Assembly: GCA_018881555.1 (NCBI GenBank)
Contig: JACAXG010000050.1
Span: forward strand, 4,278,001-4,342,000
Direction of reading: 5' to 3'
Origin: Amblyornis subalaris
Lineage: Eukaryota > Chordata > Aves > Passeriformes > Ptilonorhynchidae
Length of the DNA: 64,000 nucleotides
A model generated the notes under the pieces. That model was not told where the DNA came from. It saw nothing but the letters and a program-made list of their open reading frames with translations, and did not search any database. Of this stretch, positions 1-14,494 are shown piece by piece; the first letter of the stretch is position 1, and each line of letters opens with the position of its first letter. Made by a program: the position numbers and the translations under genes.

Positions 1-3000
1 TGACATTGGTTTCAGTACCAGGTAAAAGCCCAAATCCTACCTAGTGTGGGATTTTAACTCACTGTAGCCATCTGTTTCAAGAGGATTATATGGATTTTTT
101 TAAAGTGCTAGACACATTAAAAATAGCAGAGAGCCATTTCAAAGGTTTTTTCAGCTCCCTTGTTTTAAAAATATCACTTAAGCTTGAAAGTCAAAGCTAC
201 ATGACCCTTTAAATTTGCTGTGCCTATTGATGTCCTCTGACATCATAGAAAGCCCAAACCTAATATTGTAAAAGTAGTAGTGCAAGTAACAGCCATTTAT
301 TAGCATCTCCACTTTTATTATTCATGACTAAAGGAAGCATGTGTAGTCTCTGTCTAAGTNTCAGCTATCCTCAGGCTTTCATTTAATAGCATAATTATAA
401 TTTCAAATATGGCAGAACTTAAAACACTGCTTCATTTTTATTTTGACAACTTAGTGTTAAAGTTTTCAAAAACAGAAAGAGAACACTTCCAAAGAACATT
501 TGCTACCAAATGTGAAAGTCTCATTTTGCTTCATGCATTGACTGCACACTTTCAGAGAACAAACAGCATATGCATTTCAGGCAGGTGGATAAATCTCTTT
601 TTCCAAGATGTTTTGTTGCTGGGCAATATGTGTATTGCAAATCTTTTACTGCCTAGAAAAAAAAAACCCACAATAATTTTGCTTGTTTTGATTCAGATAC
701 TTGGAACTGAGCTGCTTTCTGTCTGAGCTGTGACTTGCTCTGCATACATGACAAAAAATTGCTTCTATCCTATCTCCATAGGCAGAACAAGCAAGCATTC
801 CATAAGTATTCTGATCTTTGGGGTTTTTTAAAATTTTTTTGTCCAAGGAACCTGTACATTCTTCCTCTTTGCAGGCAAAAAAAAAGAGACCAAATGAAAG
901 AAGCATTATCATTTCTACTTCATCAAATAAGTTGTTCAGTTATTTAAGGTGTATGATGGACTTCTCATCCCAGTCATATCACACCTCCCTAACCACAAGC
1001 AGGAAGAGCGTAAGTGAAGTTATACTTCAATATATGACCCCTAGTTTTGAAAAGTCATGACAAACCTTTTATTTCATAGGAATGACACATTTAGTTGTCC
1101 CTATTCAGTGCCATCTTTCTGTTAATACAGATCTGCTTTGCAACTAGGCCAGAGGGGAGGGAAGACAAGGACTAAGGAAGTGCATATAGAAATGCGCCTG
1201 TTAACGTACAAGCTACTCCACGTTCCCTCCCCCTCCCCCTTGCATCACTTTATGCTGCCTTGGCCTCTGCTTTTGTTTCCCATACAAATGTTGGTCACTG
1301 GCCACAGGTTTTTAGAACTGTAGCAGCTCTGACTTTGTAGCACTGCTTACAACTACATGGCAGCATTGGATATTAGCAAGAGAAGTCAAAAAACCTCACT
1401 TTGTAGTATTTTCTTATTTTAAGTACTGAAGAATTCCACACCAGCTGTATATTCTTCTTTTCTACTAAAACAGCCTCAAAATACAGGCATTTCTTCTTTA
1501 ATTTGGTAATTTTACTATTACATTTATTTTTTAAAATAGCCAAGTAAAGAAATTATATCAACACAAGTTATAACAGACTAAAGGTTTGCCTTGTTTTCTA
1601 TGAATTCATTCAATCAAGGCCTTATAACGAAATGCTCTCTCTGTTCACATCCTCCAATAATGATTTTCTTATTATATTGTACTTTCATTTCTACTCTCCA
1701 ACATCATCTGACAGCTGCAGAATTCCACTACTTTTGCCAGCAATCTTAGTATTTCAGATGAATTCAATTTCCAAAGATTTTGCAATGACACAACAGATTA
1801 AAGCAACAGCCTTTTGCATCTGTAGCTCCCAACTATGTTCGAAATTAAAGTGAGGTGGGTGGTCTCAACTTGCTTTTACCACTTGTTGCCCTCACAATTA
1901 CTCCACAGCTCAGCATCACCATTTTTCCCTTCCCTGAATTCTCCAGTCCCAAGAGAAAAAACCTGCAATCTAAGCTAAGGAATGAAAAAAAGGGAGAAAT
2001 TCTTATAAACATGAAGGAAAATAGTTAAGTGTGCATGTACAGTAATAAGCCATCAGATAGTGCTAGCAATCCTTTATTTCCAGAAGCACTAAGTTTCACT
2101 TGCCACACTTAACTAATACATTCAAAAAACCCTAGGTAGCTGATTGTCATAACTTCACAACATGATTTGGAGATTAAAGAACCTCCTACTCAATTCACTT
2201 TCAGAACAATCCCAACATGATAGCCACAATCCAAGCAAATGAAAGTCGCAGACATCAAATCAGGCAACATTTACTAGGACCTCTAATTGTTCAATGAGCG
2301 CAAATGCATCCTATGCTGGGGCTGTGCCCTCTGGAATGGCACCATGAAGTGCAAGGGCTTATTGATCACTGCTGTGTGCTAAGGCAGGCACCACAGCACG
2401 AGGAACATCTGGAGTTGCTGACTCCTCAGTTTGCAGGATGTATACTGACTTCCACCCCTCCATGTTAGCTCTAAAGCCTGACATGCCAGAGACCAATTGT
2501 TGGAAAAAAAAAAATTACTGCTGCAGCTGGCACCTGGGATACAGAGGATGAAGAAAAGGACCATCTCTGTAGAGGGACTGTGAGTTGCCAACACCATAGG
2601 GGAAATCAGGGACAGATGAAGGTGTTGCACATAGAAGGCATGATAGCATCAGGCTACTATTCAATATCAGGCCACTTCCAGGTTTGTTAAATAGCACTTA
2701 GAGCAAAGGAAATAAAGAGCAATTAAGTGATTACTTCAGAGACAGTTTATAGTAAACAAAAAGGACACCCTTATGATAATAACCCAAGGTTTACAGAGTG
2801 AACACAGCATGCAACTACCGAAGAGTAAAATAGACATGCTGAATGACAAAATGAGACAGCAAAAAAAGCATCTTCATCAAAAGTGGTTTATTGTTTGGGT
2901 TTGGTTTTCTGAAATAATTTTTGCTGTATTTATTCACCAGAAAATAAACTAAATGGAGATGGAAGAGAAAACACAAAATATACTCATTTTGATGCTCTGA

Positions 3001-6000
3001 ATGTACAAACTTGAATAACTAAAGAGATTAAAAGTTACAAAAAGCACCATTAATTCCCCGTTTGGGAAATAACTCAAGCAGCGCTTCCAGACCATAGAAC
3101 ATCTTTTGCCAGTTGTCTGGCCTAGAGTAGACAAAGGAAGGGAAACATTCTGATACCAAAGTTGTTTCTACTTTTGGAATTGGGATGTTGCATTGCAGCT
3201 GTTTTAGCAACTGCAGGCCCTAGCTTATGTAAAATATTTCATAAACGACAAACAGGCCCTTTCCTGTTTCACAGATCTAAAGTTAAAACTAATTAGACTG
3301 AATGATGTTGTGAACAAGTAGATAACTGCACTATATATCAGGAGTATGGCTACTTACAACCAAGAAGTCAACTTTAATAAGTAATATGGTGTTTTAGAAA
3401 ACAATTAGTAGAGAATTACTTAGGTATTAGCAGCAGATACTGAAGAAAGATTATGAAACTGAAGGTTTTATCTATCTTGAAAAAACTAAAATCAGAATAT
3501 CAATGTATTCTCAGATTGCTCTTCTGCAANCCCTTGCACCATGTTAGACTCCTTACAGTTAATTATAAAGTAAAAGTACAAAGGAAAACCACTAAATGCA
3601 TCGCACAATTAATGTTTTCAATTTACAACTTTTAATTGGAAAGCCATTTAAAAGGTCTATTTCTGGAAATACAAAGAGCAAGGTGCTTACCTATTTCTTC
3701 CATTATATTCAATACTGAACACTCATTTGCACTGCAGAGGTCTACTGTGAATCCATAACATGATCCATATCACCCCATATGAATGGCTTCAGTCTCCCAG
3801 CCTACATTTAAAAAATTCAGGCCAGCAATTTCGCAAACCTGAAGTAGAAAGGAGGTGGTGTCATGGAAGGAAAAGGTGCAGTTTCAGAAAGTGTGGAGAA
3901 TGCATGCCACCAAGATATCCTTTTGAGGTCAAAACTGACCAGCTCTCACCATTTCTGGCCCAACATCTGATCAAAATGGAGTTTGTCACATCCACAGCAT
4001 CATGAGATTATATGAAAGGACAGGGAGGGGGGAGAAGTCTGCGGAGCATTTCCCCGTGCTCTGCGTCAATAGATTTGGGCTTAGCCTGTGTTAAGCAGCT
4101 CAAGCCACCAGTTATTGGTGCTGGCAGCTGTCTACCACACTGCCCCACTTCCTATTGCAAAACACACTGCCTGGGAAGAAGGCCTTGGTCAGCTAGCTCC
4201 AACCTGCTTCCAAATAAAATGGAGAAAAACAGTGGAGCCTCCATGTTTGCCTGGAACAGCCCTTCAATTGTTTAAAATACACCCTAACCCCCTTTTCAAA
4301 CTGCTTTATGCAAAGATCAGTTACAGCAATACTAAAAAATCCAACGCGCATTTCAAGATAAAAAACTAAACTGAGATGGGGCCTTGATTTTAATGAAGAA
4401 TTTTTGCACGTGTACATAAACAGATTGTTTAGTTAGGTATTTCCAAGATTTTAGTACTAAATATACTATTCCACATTTTAATATTTCTTGGACATTGGTA
4501 ATTCTTGATGTGTTTCTATTGGATTGATAACAAATAAGCCTTTTCAACAATCATAGTGCAGTCATTAATGTCAACACTTTGCTCACTATTATGGCAAATC
4601 AGTTACAAGCAACTTAACAGCAACTGCTACATAACTTCCCTCATCCTCAAAAAAAAAAAATGCTAATAGCATATTTAATCCAGATTTTAAAAAATGCCTG
4701 TGCTACAGTGCTACCTTCTCTATGTCATATTTTATATTACACTACGATATAACACACTTATATAATATGACCAAACATAATTTTTCCCTCCAATTTCCTC
4801 ATTCTACATTTTGTTACAAAATAATTAAAATCGGCATTGTCACACCAAAAAATCATGCCATCATTATAACTCCCATTTCAGTACCAACAGCTGATAAACA
4901 TGCTGGTTCTACACTAACCATTGGCTGAGCCATAACAACTACGGTACTCGTGTGGCACAAGGGCTTCTCCCACCCACTCTGCACACTGGCCCATCAACAT
5001 GAGCTTAAAAAGGCCCACAGAAGTCAAAGCCCTGTCCTGCAATGTGAAAAGCTGCCCTGTGGCTACCAGGGAGCCTGAGAGAGTGGGATTGAGCATGTGG
5101 CCCTGTCAGAGCCTTCCCACATACCTACAGCAATGATAACCCCAGGAGCACTAACTGGCACTTAGCCTCTCACAATGCAGATCTACACCTTCAGATGAAA
5201 ACATTCCTATTCTCTGCTCTTTCTCGCATTCATTTATTCAAATTATTGGTTCTGATGCAAACANTCTCCTTCAATTCCACAAGTGGTACAAGCGAAACCA
5301 AATTTTTGCAGGGGACTGGCTACCCTGTCGTAGAAACAGTAACTAAGGCTCTAAACCTGTTCCTGTGAAACTGAGCCTGAAGATTTTACGGAATATTAGA
5401 GAGGTAGGTTGCTAAACATTATGTAGTTTGAGTTGCAAACTCAAAACAGGACAAATGTAAGTATTAGTTACCTTTGATTAGGAATACTAAAGATTAATTA
5501 CCATTAATTTTATTATCCTTGTTTGGATGATGAGCAGGTAACTTGCTCTGCAAGAAGTCTCCTTGAGGTACAGCACATGAAGTATGGAAAGCACACACAC
5601 AAAACCAAAACCAAGCTCATTCAGGTCCAAAAACACCCCATTGATACTGACTGCAAACCAGAATTAAAAACCTAGGGAAAGAACAGGTTAAACTAACAAC
5701 ACCCCTCCCCCGTATGGTTCTAAAAGCAGTGTTTGTGCATTCTGATACATTCACATGCGGTTCAGATCACATGGCCCGAGGAGGTAAAAGCTATTCTATC
5801 ACTGACATGTAGGGTAAATTAACTTGCTAATTCACTTTCTAATGCACAGTTCACTGAGCATACAATTACATTAAAAAGGAAAATAAAAACTTATGCAGTC
5901 AAGCATATTAAATTTGTATGGATTGCCACATTATACAGAGTTGTTTTTGGTAAATTCTGGTAAATACATATACATAAACAAACCCACATCATTCACCTTT

Positions 6001-6689
6001 AAATCAGTCACATGCACAGCAGTGAGCATATGCCATCCCTCTCTAGCACTGCCAGACAAAAGCTACATTGCCAAAAATAGCCACAGAGTGTGCTGGAGTA
6101 GCTGCAGAATGCCCTAGATACATTTAGGCCATAAAGATTGAGCAGCACAAACGCANGGAAAACTTAGGCACTAAGGTTTATAACAGGCCAGGGCTGAAAA
6201 GAAGGAGGAAGATGAATTTCCATCCTTGAAGCTAATTTTTAATAGATGTTATTTCAGCTCAGTTTAAAAGGGAGAGTTAAAAGGGAGAAAGCTGTTTCCA
6301 TGCAGAGCTGCAACATACGTGTATCATCACAGAAAACGAACGTATTAAAATACTTGGTAGAGGCTTTCTATGAAAAGGCCAGCTAAAAGAAAAAGGTCAT
6401 TTTTTTTTGTTTTAAGAAACGAAATATATAGAGTTGACTTAANGTGAGTGCTGTCCCGGGTTCTGGCAGATGTTTCCCCTATTCAGTTTCTGAATTGTTT
6501 TTAAAATAGGATTTCTTCCTACTCTTCTCCTTCTGAAAAGAANAGGAAAATCTCACAGTGGTTTTATAGTTCGTGTAAAATACTATCAGCTGGAAGAGCT
6601 AACAAGTAAAGATTGGTGTGCTAAGTGTTTAGGTCAGTTTCTATTGCACCTGGCCTGCTGGCAACAAACATGTCTCTGTCTGTCTCAGG
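1..6689. other. Intron stretch without recognised content
   Basis: This AT-rich sequence has only short chance frames. I see no exon flanked by splice sites and no repeat family I can name. Confidence 0.5.
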
Positions 6690-7790
6690 AGTCAGCAGGG
6701 CTCATTGAGAGACCTTTAAACTAGATTTGAAGGGGGANGGGGACATAGGCTCNACAGAGATTAGGGGTGGGAAGGGGAGAACTATAGCAACTACTCTAGT
6801 AGCAAAAGGAGGCTAAAGAGGGAGTACCTCAAATTAGCACAAGCAGCCAAAGATACAACCACAAAACAGGACTATGGGGCATCCCTCTGCATCCCCACAG
6901 GGACACTGATACAATCAAATAGTTCTATAAGGTGCCTGTACGCCAGTGTATGCAGTATGGGAACAAACAGGAGGAACTGGAGGTCTGTGTGCAGTCACAG
7001 GGCTTTGATCTCATTGCAGTTATGGAGACATGATGGGATAGCTCNCATGACTGGAATGTTGTCATGAAGGGCCATATGCTGTTTAGGAGAGACAGACCAG
7101 GAAGACGCAATGGTGGAGTTGCCCCCTATGCGAGACAACACTTGGCATGCATCAAGCTCTGTCTTGGGATGCACGATGAGTGAGTCAAGAGCTTATGGGT
7201 CAGGATAAAAGGGCGACATTGTTGTGGGTGTTTGCTTCAGGCCACCTGATCAGTAGGAAGAAGCAGATGAGCCCTTCCACAGGCAGCCTGAAGCAGCCTC
7301 ACAGTCACAGGCACTGGTTCTTGTGGGGGACTTTAACTACTCTGACATCTGCTGCACAGACAGTGCAGCACTCTGACAGTGAAGCACAGACTAACAGTAG
7401 AGGAGGTTCTTGAAAATCAATGGTGACAACTTCCTGTCACAGGAAGTGGAGGATCCCATAAGGAATGGTGTGCTGCTTGACCTCATGCTACCAAATGGGG
7501 AAGGCCTTGATGGAGATGCGAAGGCTGGAGGCAGCCTTGGCCACAGTGACCATGAGATTGGAGTTCATTATCAGGTGAGGAGGAAGCAGAGCAGCAAGTA
7601 AGATTACAACCATGGACTTCAAGAGAGATGACTTTAGCCTTTTCAGGGATCTTCTTTGAAAAATCCCATAGGAACAGGCCCTGCAGGGAAGAGNGATCCA
7701 TAAGAGTTGGGATCACTTCCTCCAGGCTCAAGAATGATGCATTCCAATGAGAAAGAAATTGGGCCAATAGGGAAAGAGATCTCCATGGAT
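6690..7790 (+). mobile_element. LINE CR1 internal fragment (5' region into the endonuclease part)
   Basis: The segment matches the CR1 consensus as I know it. It has the AAACTAGA...GGGGGA.GGGGA leader near 6718, the GTATGGGAACAAACAGGAGGA block at 6955-6976 and the endonuclease region, including the GGGGGACTTTAAC box at 7325-7337 that encodes the G-D-F-N motif. Stops and indels break the frame. The reverse transcriptase and the 3' end are missing, which is unusual because CR1 copies normally keep the 3' end. Confidence 0.8.
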
Positions 7791-10349
7791 GAATAAANAA
7801 CTGTCATTACTCCAGCATAAGCAGGTGTGATCAGAGAGCCATCTTCATAAACATCAGCCATTTCATTTTAACATTTCAAGATTTTGGATGCACTGTGGCA
7901 AGTGTATGTTTCTCAGCCAAAGAGAGTGTGTCACTGAGTGTGACCAGTGCTNATCTCTGCAGTGGAGAGAACAGTGTTCTGTCTTTCTAAAGCTATCCTC
8001 CAAGTTACCTCTGAGGAAGAAAGCTCCGTCTGAGTGAAGAGATCATTGCCTGTATCAACTGACCGAGACAAAATGGATTTCCCCAGATTAGCAGAGGATT
8101 GCCCTACACTGGCAGGCAAGGCTTCACCTTTAGGCAGATGAGCAGTAGAAAGACAAGAGGCATCTCCACGCATGCCTCGCACCCCTTACTGACTTGACTC
8201 TCCAGGTGGGCCTTGTTACATTGCCTGTGAACAACCTATTGCTCTTCCTTTGCATGTATAAATGTCTCCATAATAAATTAGCCCATCAGTTATCTATCAT
8301 ACCTGTGCAGATTTATTTGTGGGGTTTTTTTCCTGTTCTCTACATGTTAAAAAAAAAAAGGATATTTTTAATTGCTTGTAGACAGGAAGCATTCACAATT
8401 AAGGGGCTGAAGAGTCTCCTGGCAAGACATGCTTTCACTGCAGATTCCATGTTGTCACAAAATTATTTTAGCACATTAACAGAAAAAGCTTCTGAAAATC
8501 TGAACAAGCAGTCACTTCCTTCCCCCCCAGCAGTAACAACACAACCTAATTTTTTTTTTCATAGAAGTCAATATTCACTGTGGCATGAGAACAAGCAGAA
8601 GTCGGGGCTCCTTCACTGTTCTGTTGGCTTTGCTCCTGGCCCACTGTGTGAGCTCTGTCCTTCCAACTGTACACACAAGGGTAATGCCCCCATACTCAAG
8701 AGCAAGCTAGTATATAAATANCAAAAGGAACAATTAAACAAAAGCATCAGTAGTGAGAGATTTCGTGCTGAAAACACTCCACAAACTCCAAAGAGCTTTA
8801 GCTAAGAACAGCTGAATGCAATGGCTTCAGACCAAAAACAACAATGTAAAGATCCCTTCAAAAATTTAGTCAGTTCCATGACTGTCCTGAAACAACCTGT
8901 ATAACGCAAAGTATAAGGCAAAGGACCGAGGGGAAACTGGCTGGCAGTTGACAGATACCAGAAGTGTTCTGTGGTTCCCATTCCAGGAAGAGGAAACACA
9001 TCTCTCTTTGAGTCCTCATGAGCCATTTGCCAGGCACAGGACCTGTATGTGACCCAGGTAATCCAAGACATTTCATTAGATGCTGAAGAAAGCCCTCTCT
9101 CTGCCTAACAATGTGATCCATATGCGCAGAATAATTTTTATTCTTAACCCATAATTGCACATTTGATTACACAGTTTTAGCAAAGGAACTTTCCTCAACT
9201 ATGCTGTATGAGCTTCAGGATGCCAATTTGGTTACAAGTATTTCTAAGTGTAGTTTATATCACTATACACATNTGGACATCAGTTAAGCCTATAACCACA
9301 GAATCCTTTTTTTTTTTTTAATCAGCTATTTTGATTAATAACGTGGTTAGGAGGGAATTTACTTGAGTGCGAGATTTACTTCCCTCCTACCCAATGTCCT
9401 AGAAAAGGAGAGAACTTAATAGTTATTCCACGCATTTATGTACCTAAGCAATGATGTCTGATACACTCTTCAGTAGGAGGCTGTCAAGAGAGCCACAGCT
9501 TCCACTGTTGAGCAAAAATAGGCAAGTTTCAGTCACGAGAAGTTAGCATTAAGCAGCAGCGTATGTATGCTTCCTTAATAAGAAAAGAGAGGTAGAATCC
9601 AGAAGCTTGAAGTGCCATTATTTGCAGTTACATCATGTTTAAAAAAGAAAAATATTTCTGTTTATTACCATCATTTTGGAGCTCCTACAAATGCAGGCTA
9701 AAGCAGCTAGTTTCACTAGGACATTGTTACCGGAAAGACATGGGAACTCCAGCTAACAGTTCCAGGGTAGGCCATTTTCCTTTGGAAGCACACACATTTT
9801 CCAAAATAATATTTTAGTGTAGTGTCAAAGTGCTATACATGTAACTACTGTACAGTATCCATGATATGCATATGGCCTTTAGAAACACTATTCATTCACT
9901 TTTTTTAATAAGCACCTCTGTATCCAGATGCAACTACACACCTACACATCTTTTCTGTGAGAACTGCCAGGAATTGCACCTTGCCTGATGTGCTGGTGGC
10001 ACCTTTCCTCCCAGCTATTTCCCTTTCTCCTAGCAAACAAAATGCTGTGGAAAGAACAGTCTCTTCTGCATTCAGTTAAGCTGTATATTTGGCAACTCTT
10101 TGAAGAAACTGCTCTGGACTAAGAAACTTGGTGAGCAGATTTAAAAAACAGAGCCATACTATCAAACAGAGCAATTACTGAACAGTGAATAGAGCTGAAC
10201 AACCATGCAGCAGTTAAGTACTTGATTCAGTAACAGAGTAGACAGCCTATTACTCCCCAAAGTGTTATTCGAGGCAGTTCATAAGCTGCAGCCGAATCCT
10301 AGTCTTAAGGCAGCAGCCTCATTAGCCCATGTTAAAGTACTTGCCACAA

Positions 10350-10480
10350 AAAAAACCCCAAACCCAACCAACCAAACAACAACAACAAAACCCCACCCCA
10401 AACCAATAAAATTAACCAAAGCCCCAAAACAAACAAAACCCCNAACAACCAAGCAAAAACAAAAAACAAACTGAAAAAGC
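10350..10480. repeat. A/C-rich low-complexity tract
   Basis: This is an irregular run of CAAAC, CCAAC and CCCCAAA units, purely A and C for long stretches. The minus strand is G/T-rich with several G3-G4 runs. It may be a decayed simple repeat. Confidence 0.85.
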
Positions 10481-12570
10481 CTCCCAAGCCTACAAAGCTA
10501 GCCAATAACTTTTGAGACCAGTTCACTATTAAATAATGCAGATTTCAGAGACCACATATGAAAGACCTGAGCATACNACTTAACTTTTTTTGTGATACTC
10601 TCTCTGAGGCACAGGCTAACTGTACCAGTACAGCTGCTTCTAGCTTTTGTGTTTGAAAATGCTAGCTTTATACATACTGGATGACATCCACAATCCATCA
10701 TTTTAACACCTCTCTCTCTCTGACTCATGATGCATCGTTTGCAATAAAATAAATGCAGTAGAGTTGAATTCAGTGCCAGGTCCCCACAGCGTAAGCAGTG
10801 CAGCAAATTGATGGTATGGCTGCAAAACAATCTCGACATTTACTGCCAACAGCATAAGAACAAACACAGGGAATCTGGACCCAGTCCAGCATAGCATCTC
10901 TCCAGTTCTTGTAAATGCAGCTTTGATCTCTGGGAAACTCTGAAGCACGAGTCAAATGAGTTACTGGCACTCAAATAGACACTATTCCAAGTAAATAGAC
11001 AGTGCAGGCTTCTGGGAATCCCAGGTAACTAAACATTTTGATAAAACAACATGAAGCGTGAAAAAGCAAGATTTAAGGACAAAACATACAATTAAAGTAG
11101 AAGTAACTTCTTTATAATGCCTCTCTTAGTGTCTGTGGGAAGGCACTGTCTGTGCCAGACACTCTTGACCTATCTTCCCATCAAATCCTATGGAGCCCTG
11201 TTCTCTGATGAGTAGCAGGNTGGGTATTTCACGACTGAAGCCCTTTGTTTCTCCATACAAGTAATACCAGGCTGTGCTGGAGCAGCACTGCCTGCAGTCC
11301 TGCCAGCATGCCTCAGCCCTGACCGAGGAGAGGGATGATTCAGACCATTCATTTTATAAGTGCCCTGCTCCAAACTCCCTTTCTGCAAGTTGCCTAATAG
11401 CCTAATAATTCCCCACTTGCCAGGAAAAAGTTTTAAAAAGTAACTAATCCACTGCAAAATTATAAAACTTTTTATAGTCCTACTATTTTGAGATATGACT
11501 AGATGTGACAGCAGGATATACAGACCCACCATTAATTCAGAAGATAAACAGATCTGGGATTCAAAGGCAGATGAGAAACTTGCCCCAATTTCTTCAAGGT
11601 AACTTGAGGTGCTATAGCTATACCCGTCCTTGGGAGCTTTCTCATTCTTTGAAATGGATATTGTATNCTTATTTCTTTCAGGCGAGAATAGACCACTAAT
11701 TGCTTACTTGCAAAATGCAGTTCAGTTCAGTAAAGACAGAGACATCCAGACAGGGCAATAAGTGCTTTCAGTCCATTATCCAGAGAAGAATGTAAGTGCT
11801 TTGAGCCTGGTCAGATTCACTACTTTTTCAATTTACTTTGCTTTAGAAGAATGACAACGGGGACCAAGTTGGCCCACCCTTTTTAATGGTATTACACAAG
11901 CCTAAGCATGCATGTTCTTGCTAGACATCTTTAAAATTCCCCACACACAGCACCTCTTCTTAGGACAAACTGAGCTCTGCACTACCCATGAGTTACAACT
12001 ACATAGGACAGAATTACAGTTGTGCAAAGCATTTGCAGCTCTGGAAAGAGTAAACCATTCAGTTGCAACTATCCCATGAAATATTCTAAATACTTCAAGG
12101 TCCTTAAGCCTTTTTTTCAGCTCATATACTTTTTTAATTCTCAGTTTCAACTCATATTCAGAGAGGGCTTTATTAAAAGACCTTTGGAAGAGGTTTGAAA
12201 AACCATGGGAAAGGAGCACATGTGAAGTCTAGCTTTTCAGTGCTCATAAACAGAAGTANTTAAGTCCTTTAATAAGTGGACTCCAACTGATACCATGGAA
12301 CTTCTTTCCAGTTGTGACAACTGACTACAAAATTCAGTGTCCATCTATCAGTAGAATTAATTACAGCAGNTAACAGCCTAGCAGAGTCTTCTTCCCACTC
12401 TCTTAGAAGGAAAGTACTTGACACAATAGAGCAAGAACAGAATCTAGAATCACTGTCTACAAGCTTTGTGTTTCATTTTGCCAAAGCTTGTGATGCAATC
12501 AGCAGTGTAACCTCTTCCCACTCTCCACTGGCATTAATAATCTGCCTATGTCTGTATTTGTTTAAAGATT

Positions 12571-12591
12571 AAAAAAAAAAAAAAAAAAAAA
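12571..12591. repeat. Poly(A) tract of 21 bases
   Basis: This is an uninterrupted A run. I see no retroposed gene directly upstream, so it is either a mononucleotide repeat or a tail whose body has decayed. Confidence 0.9.
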
Positions 12592-13922
12592 GGAAAAAAC
12601 TCCAAACCACACCCCATCTCCTTCACAGATATGTGTTCCTAGTTTGTTTACCTGGGGGTAGAGGAATGCCTTAGCAATACTTACCTATTGTTCTTCCTCA
12701 AAGAATCTGATTGCAAGTATTGGAATACTTGTCAATGATGCTTTGCAATATACCTATGTCATAGCATGTGGGTGAAGGGTACTACCCTACTTGCACAAGG
12801 GCAGGTACAGGGACAAAGCTCTTCACAGCAAAAGCACTCAGCACTTAACCACAGCACTGCTTTGTACTTTGCCACAGCAGCCAGTAGCAATCCTTGCTTG
12901 GAAAGCTCTGAGGATCAGCTGACACTAAGATGTCCTCCAAAAGGTACCTCCAGACAGTGGAAACACAAACACCACTGATGGAAAAAGCTTAGCCCATAAA
13001 CTTGACAAAAATCACAAACCACACTATAATATGCTAGAATGTCTTACCTTGGTGGGACAGGGAATGGTAATACTCTAAAATTTGTTATTTCCCAGGCTGA
13101 CTGGGCAGCCCTGTATCGACAGCATTTACCAAAAGAATTCAAACTGTTTAGAAGATTGTAACAACTGATGTACATATCTACATCTCATCAAGTCCACAAG
13201 TAGGCAATCCAACACAGTGGCAGCAGAGCCAGAAAACCAGCCTGGCAGCAATCTCCATGTCCATCTGCCTGGCCACCAGCACCTCAGCACACACAGCTCT
13301 TAGCTCTACTGGCACGTGACAGGCAGAGCTCAGTGCACCATGACCATCATGCTATGCCAGTGTCCCATTAAAACAGCCCTACTCTGCAAGCAGCAGTGTG
13401 GGAGCAGCTCTGACCAGCTACAAGCCATGCCAGCCCAGCCCAACCAGGTCACTGAGTACAGCACCGGGAAACAGCAGAAAAGGCACAACTGCCAATTAAC
13501 ATAAGCCTCAACGCTCCACTTACTCAGCAGTGAGTTGTATTCAACACAAATTAGCTTCTCTTTCAGTACAAAGTCCCAATTAATCTTAAAGGCATGCAGG
13601 ACACCAACAGACTCCTGATTTTCCTCGTTTTATTTTTCTCCCTTTGTAAAGCAAAGCATANAACATAATCCAACATTGCACTACTTTACAGCAGCACAAA
13701 ATAAAGGTATTTGGAACGTGGCTTTAGCATTTATAATTGCACAGCAGTGTGTTATATAACAGAAAAGCCAGATCTCATTGGATTTTCCCATTTAAAGATC
13801 CAACAGTGCAATAAAGAGCAAAGGTTTAAGCATATGCACACAGTGATTTTGCAATATCTTTTAATACCTGCAAGCAGCAAAGTCTTCTCAAAAGTTTACA
13901 GGCAAAACATTTTGTTAAGAAA

Positions 13923-13950
13923 GTATTTGTGATATATATCTCACAAATAC
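13923..13950. repeat. Perfect 10-bp inverted repeat with 8-nt loop
   Basis: The left arm GTATTTGTGA (13923-13932) is exactly complementary in reverse to TCACAAATAC (13941-13950). The loop is TATATATC. It sits in an AT-rich intron stretch; no function is indicated. Confidence 0.9.
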
Positions 13951-14494
13951 AATGTTATAATTTGTTATACTATATATTAAATCCTTCTGGAGGATAAAAT
14001 TAATGCTGTTTTAATTTAAAGAACATTCAAGCAAAAGGTAAGTTTGACAAAAAGAAAGGGAGAAAACCCTGTGCAGAGAACGGGAATAGGTGCACTGTTG
14101 CTCAGTCACAAGTAATTAGCACCCCTTTGGCTGGCTGTTTTTCCACAGAGTAACATTCAATAATCCCTACACAGCACGAAATATTTGAGTCAGATGGGAA
14201 AGCTCTCATTGTAATCACTATTGTCAGGATGTTCTGCAAAAACAAGTTCCCTCTCCCCAGAGAGGGAAACAGATATTGTTCCTGTAAATGCTACTAGACA
14301 TTGTATTTTTTCTGTAAGTCACAAGAATTTTCATGTGAAAAGGCAGTCTTTGCAGCACAGGTTTCAGAAGGACTGTTAATGAATAACTGGTTTTCCAATA
14401 ACCAGTCTCAGAAGACAGCAGCTTTAAAACTAAAAAACAAGCCTTNTTTAAGTGAAGAGCATGCCTCAGTATTTATAAATATATTGTTATGCCA

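Larger units (their letters stand above)
7791..14494. other. Intron stretch, nothing coding recognised
   Basis: The segment contains the A/C tract at 10.4 kb, the poly(A) run at 12.6 kb and the hairpin at 13.9 kb. A 200-codon open stretch at 8194-8805 has low-complexity composition and no family resemblance, so I regard it as chance. Confidence 0.5.

Noticed and set aside
8194..8805. 203-codon open frame on the plus strand
   Set aside because: Composition is not coding-like. It spans poly-A, poly-C and poly-T runs, has no domain resemblance and lies in intron. It is likely a chance frame.
12571..12591. Poly(A) run as tail of a processed pseudogene
   Set aside because: The upstream sequence shows no coding remnant, no poly(A) signal in the right place and no target-site duplication.
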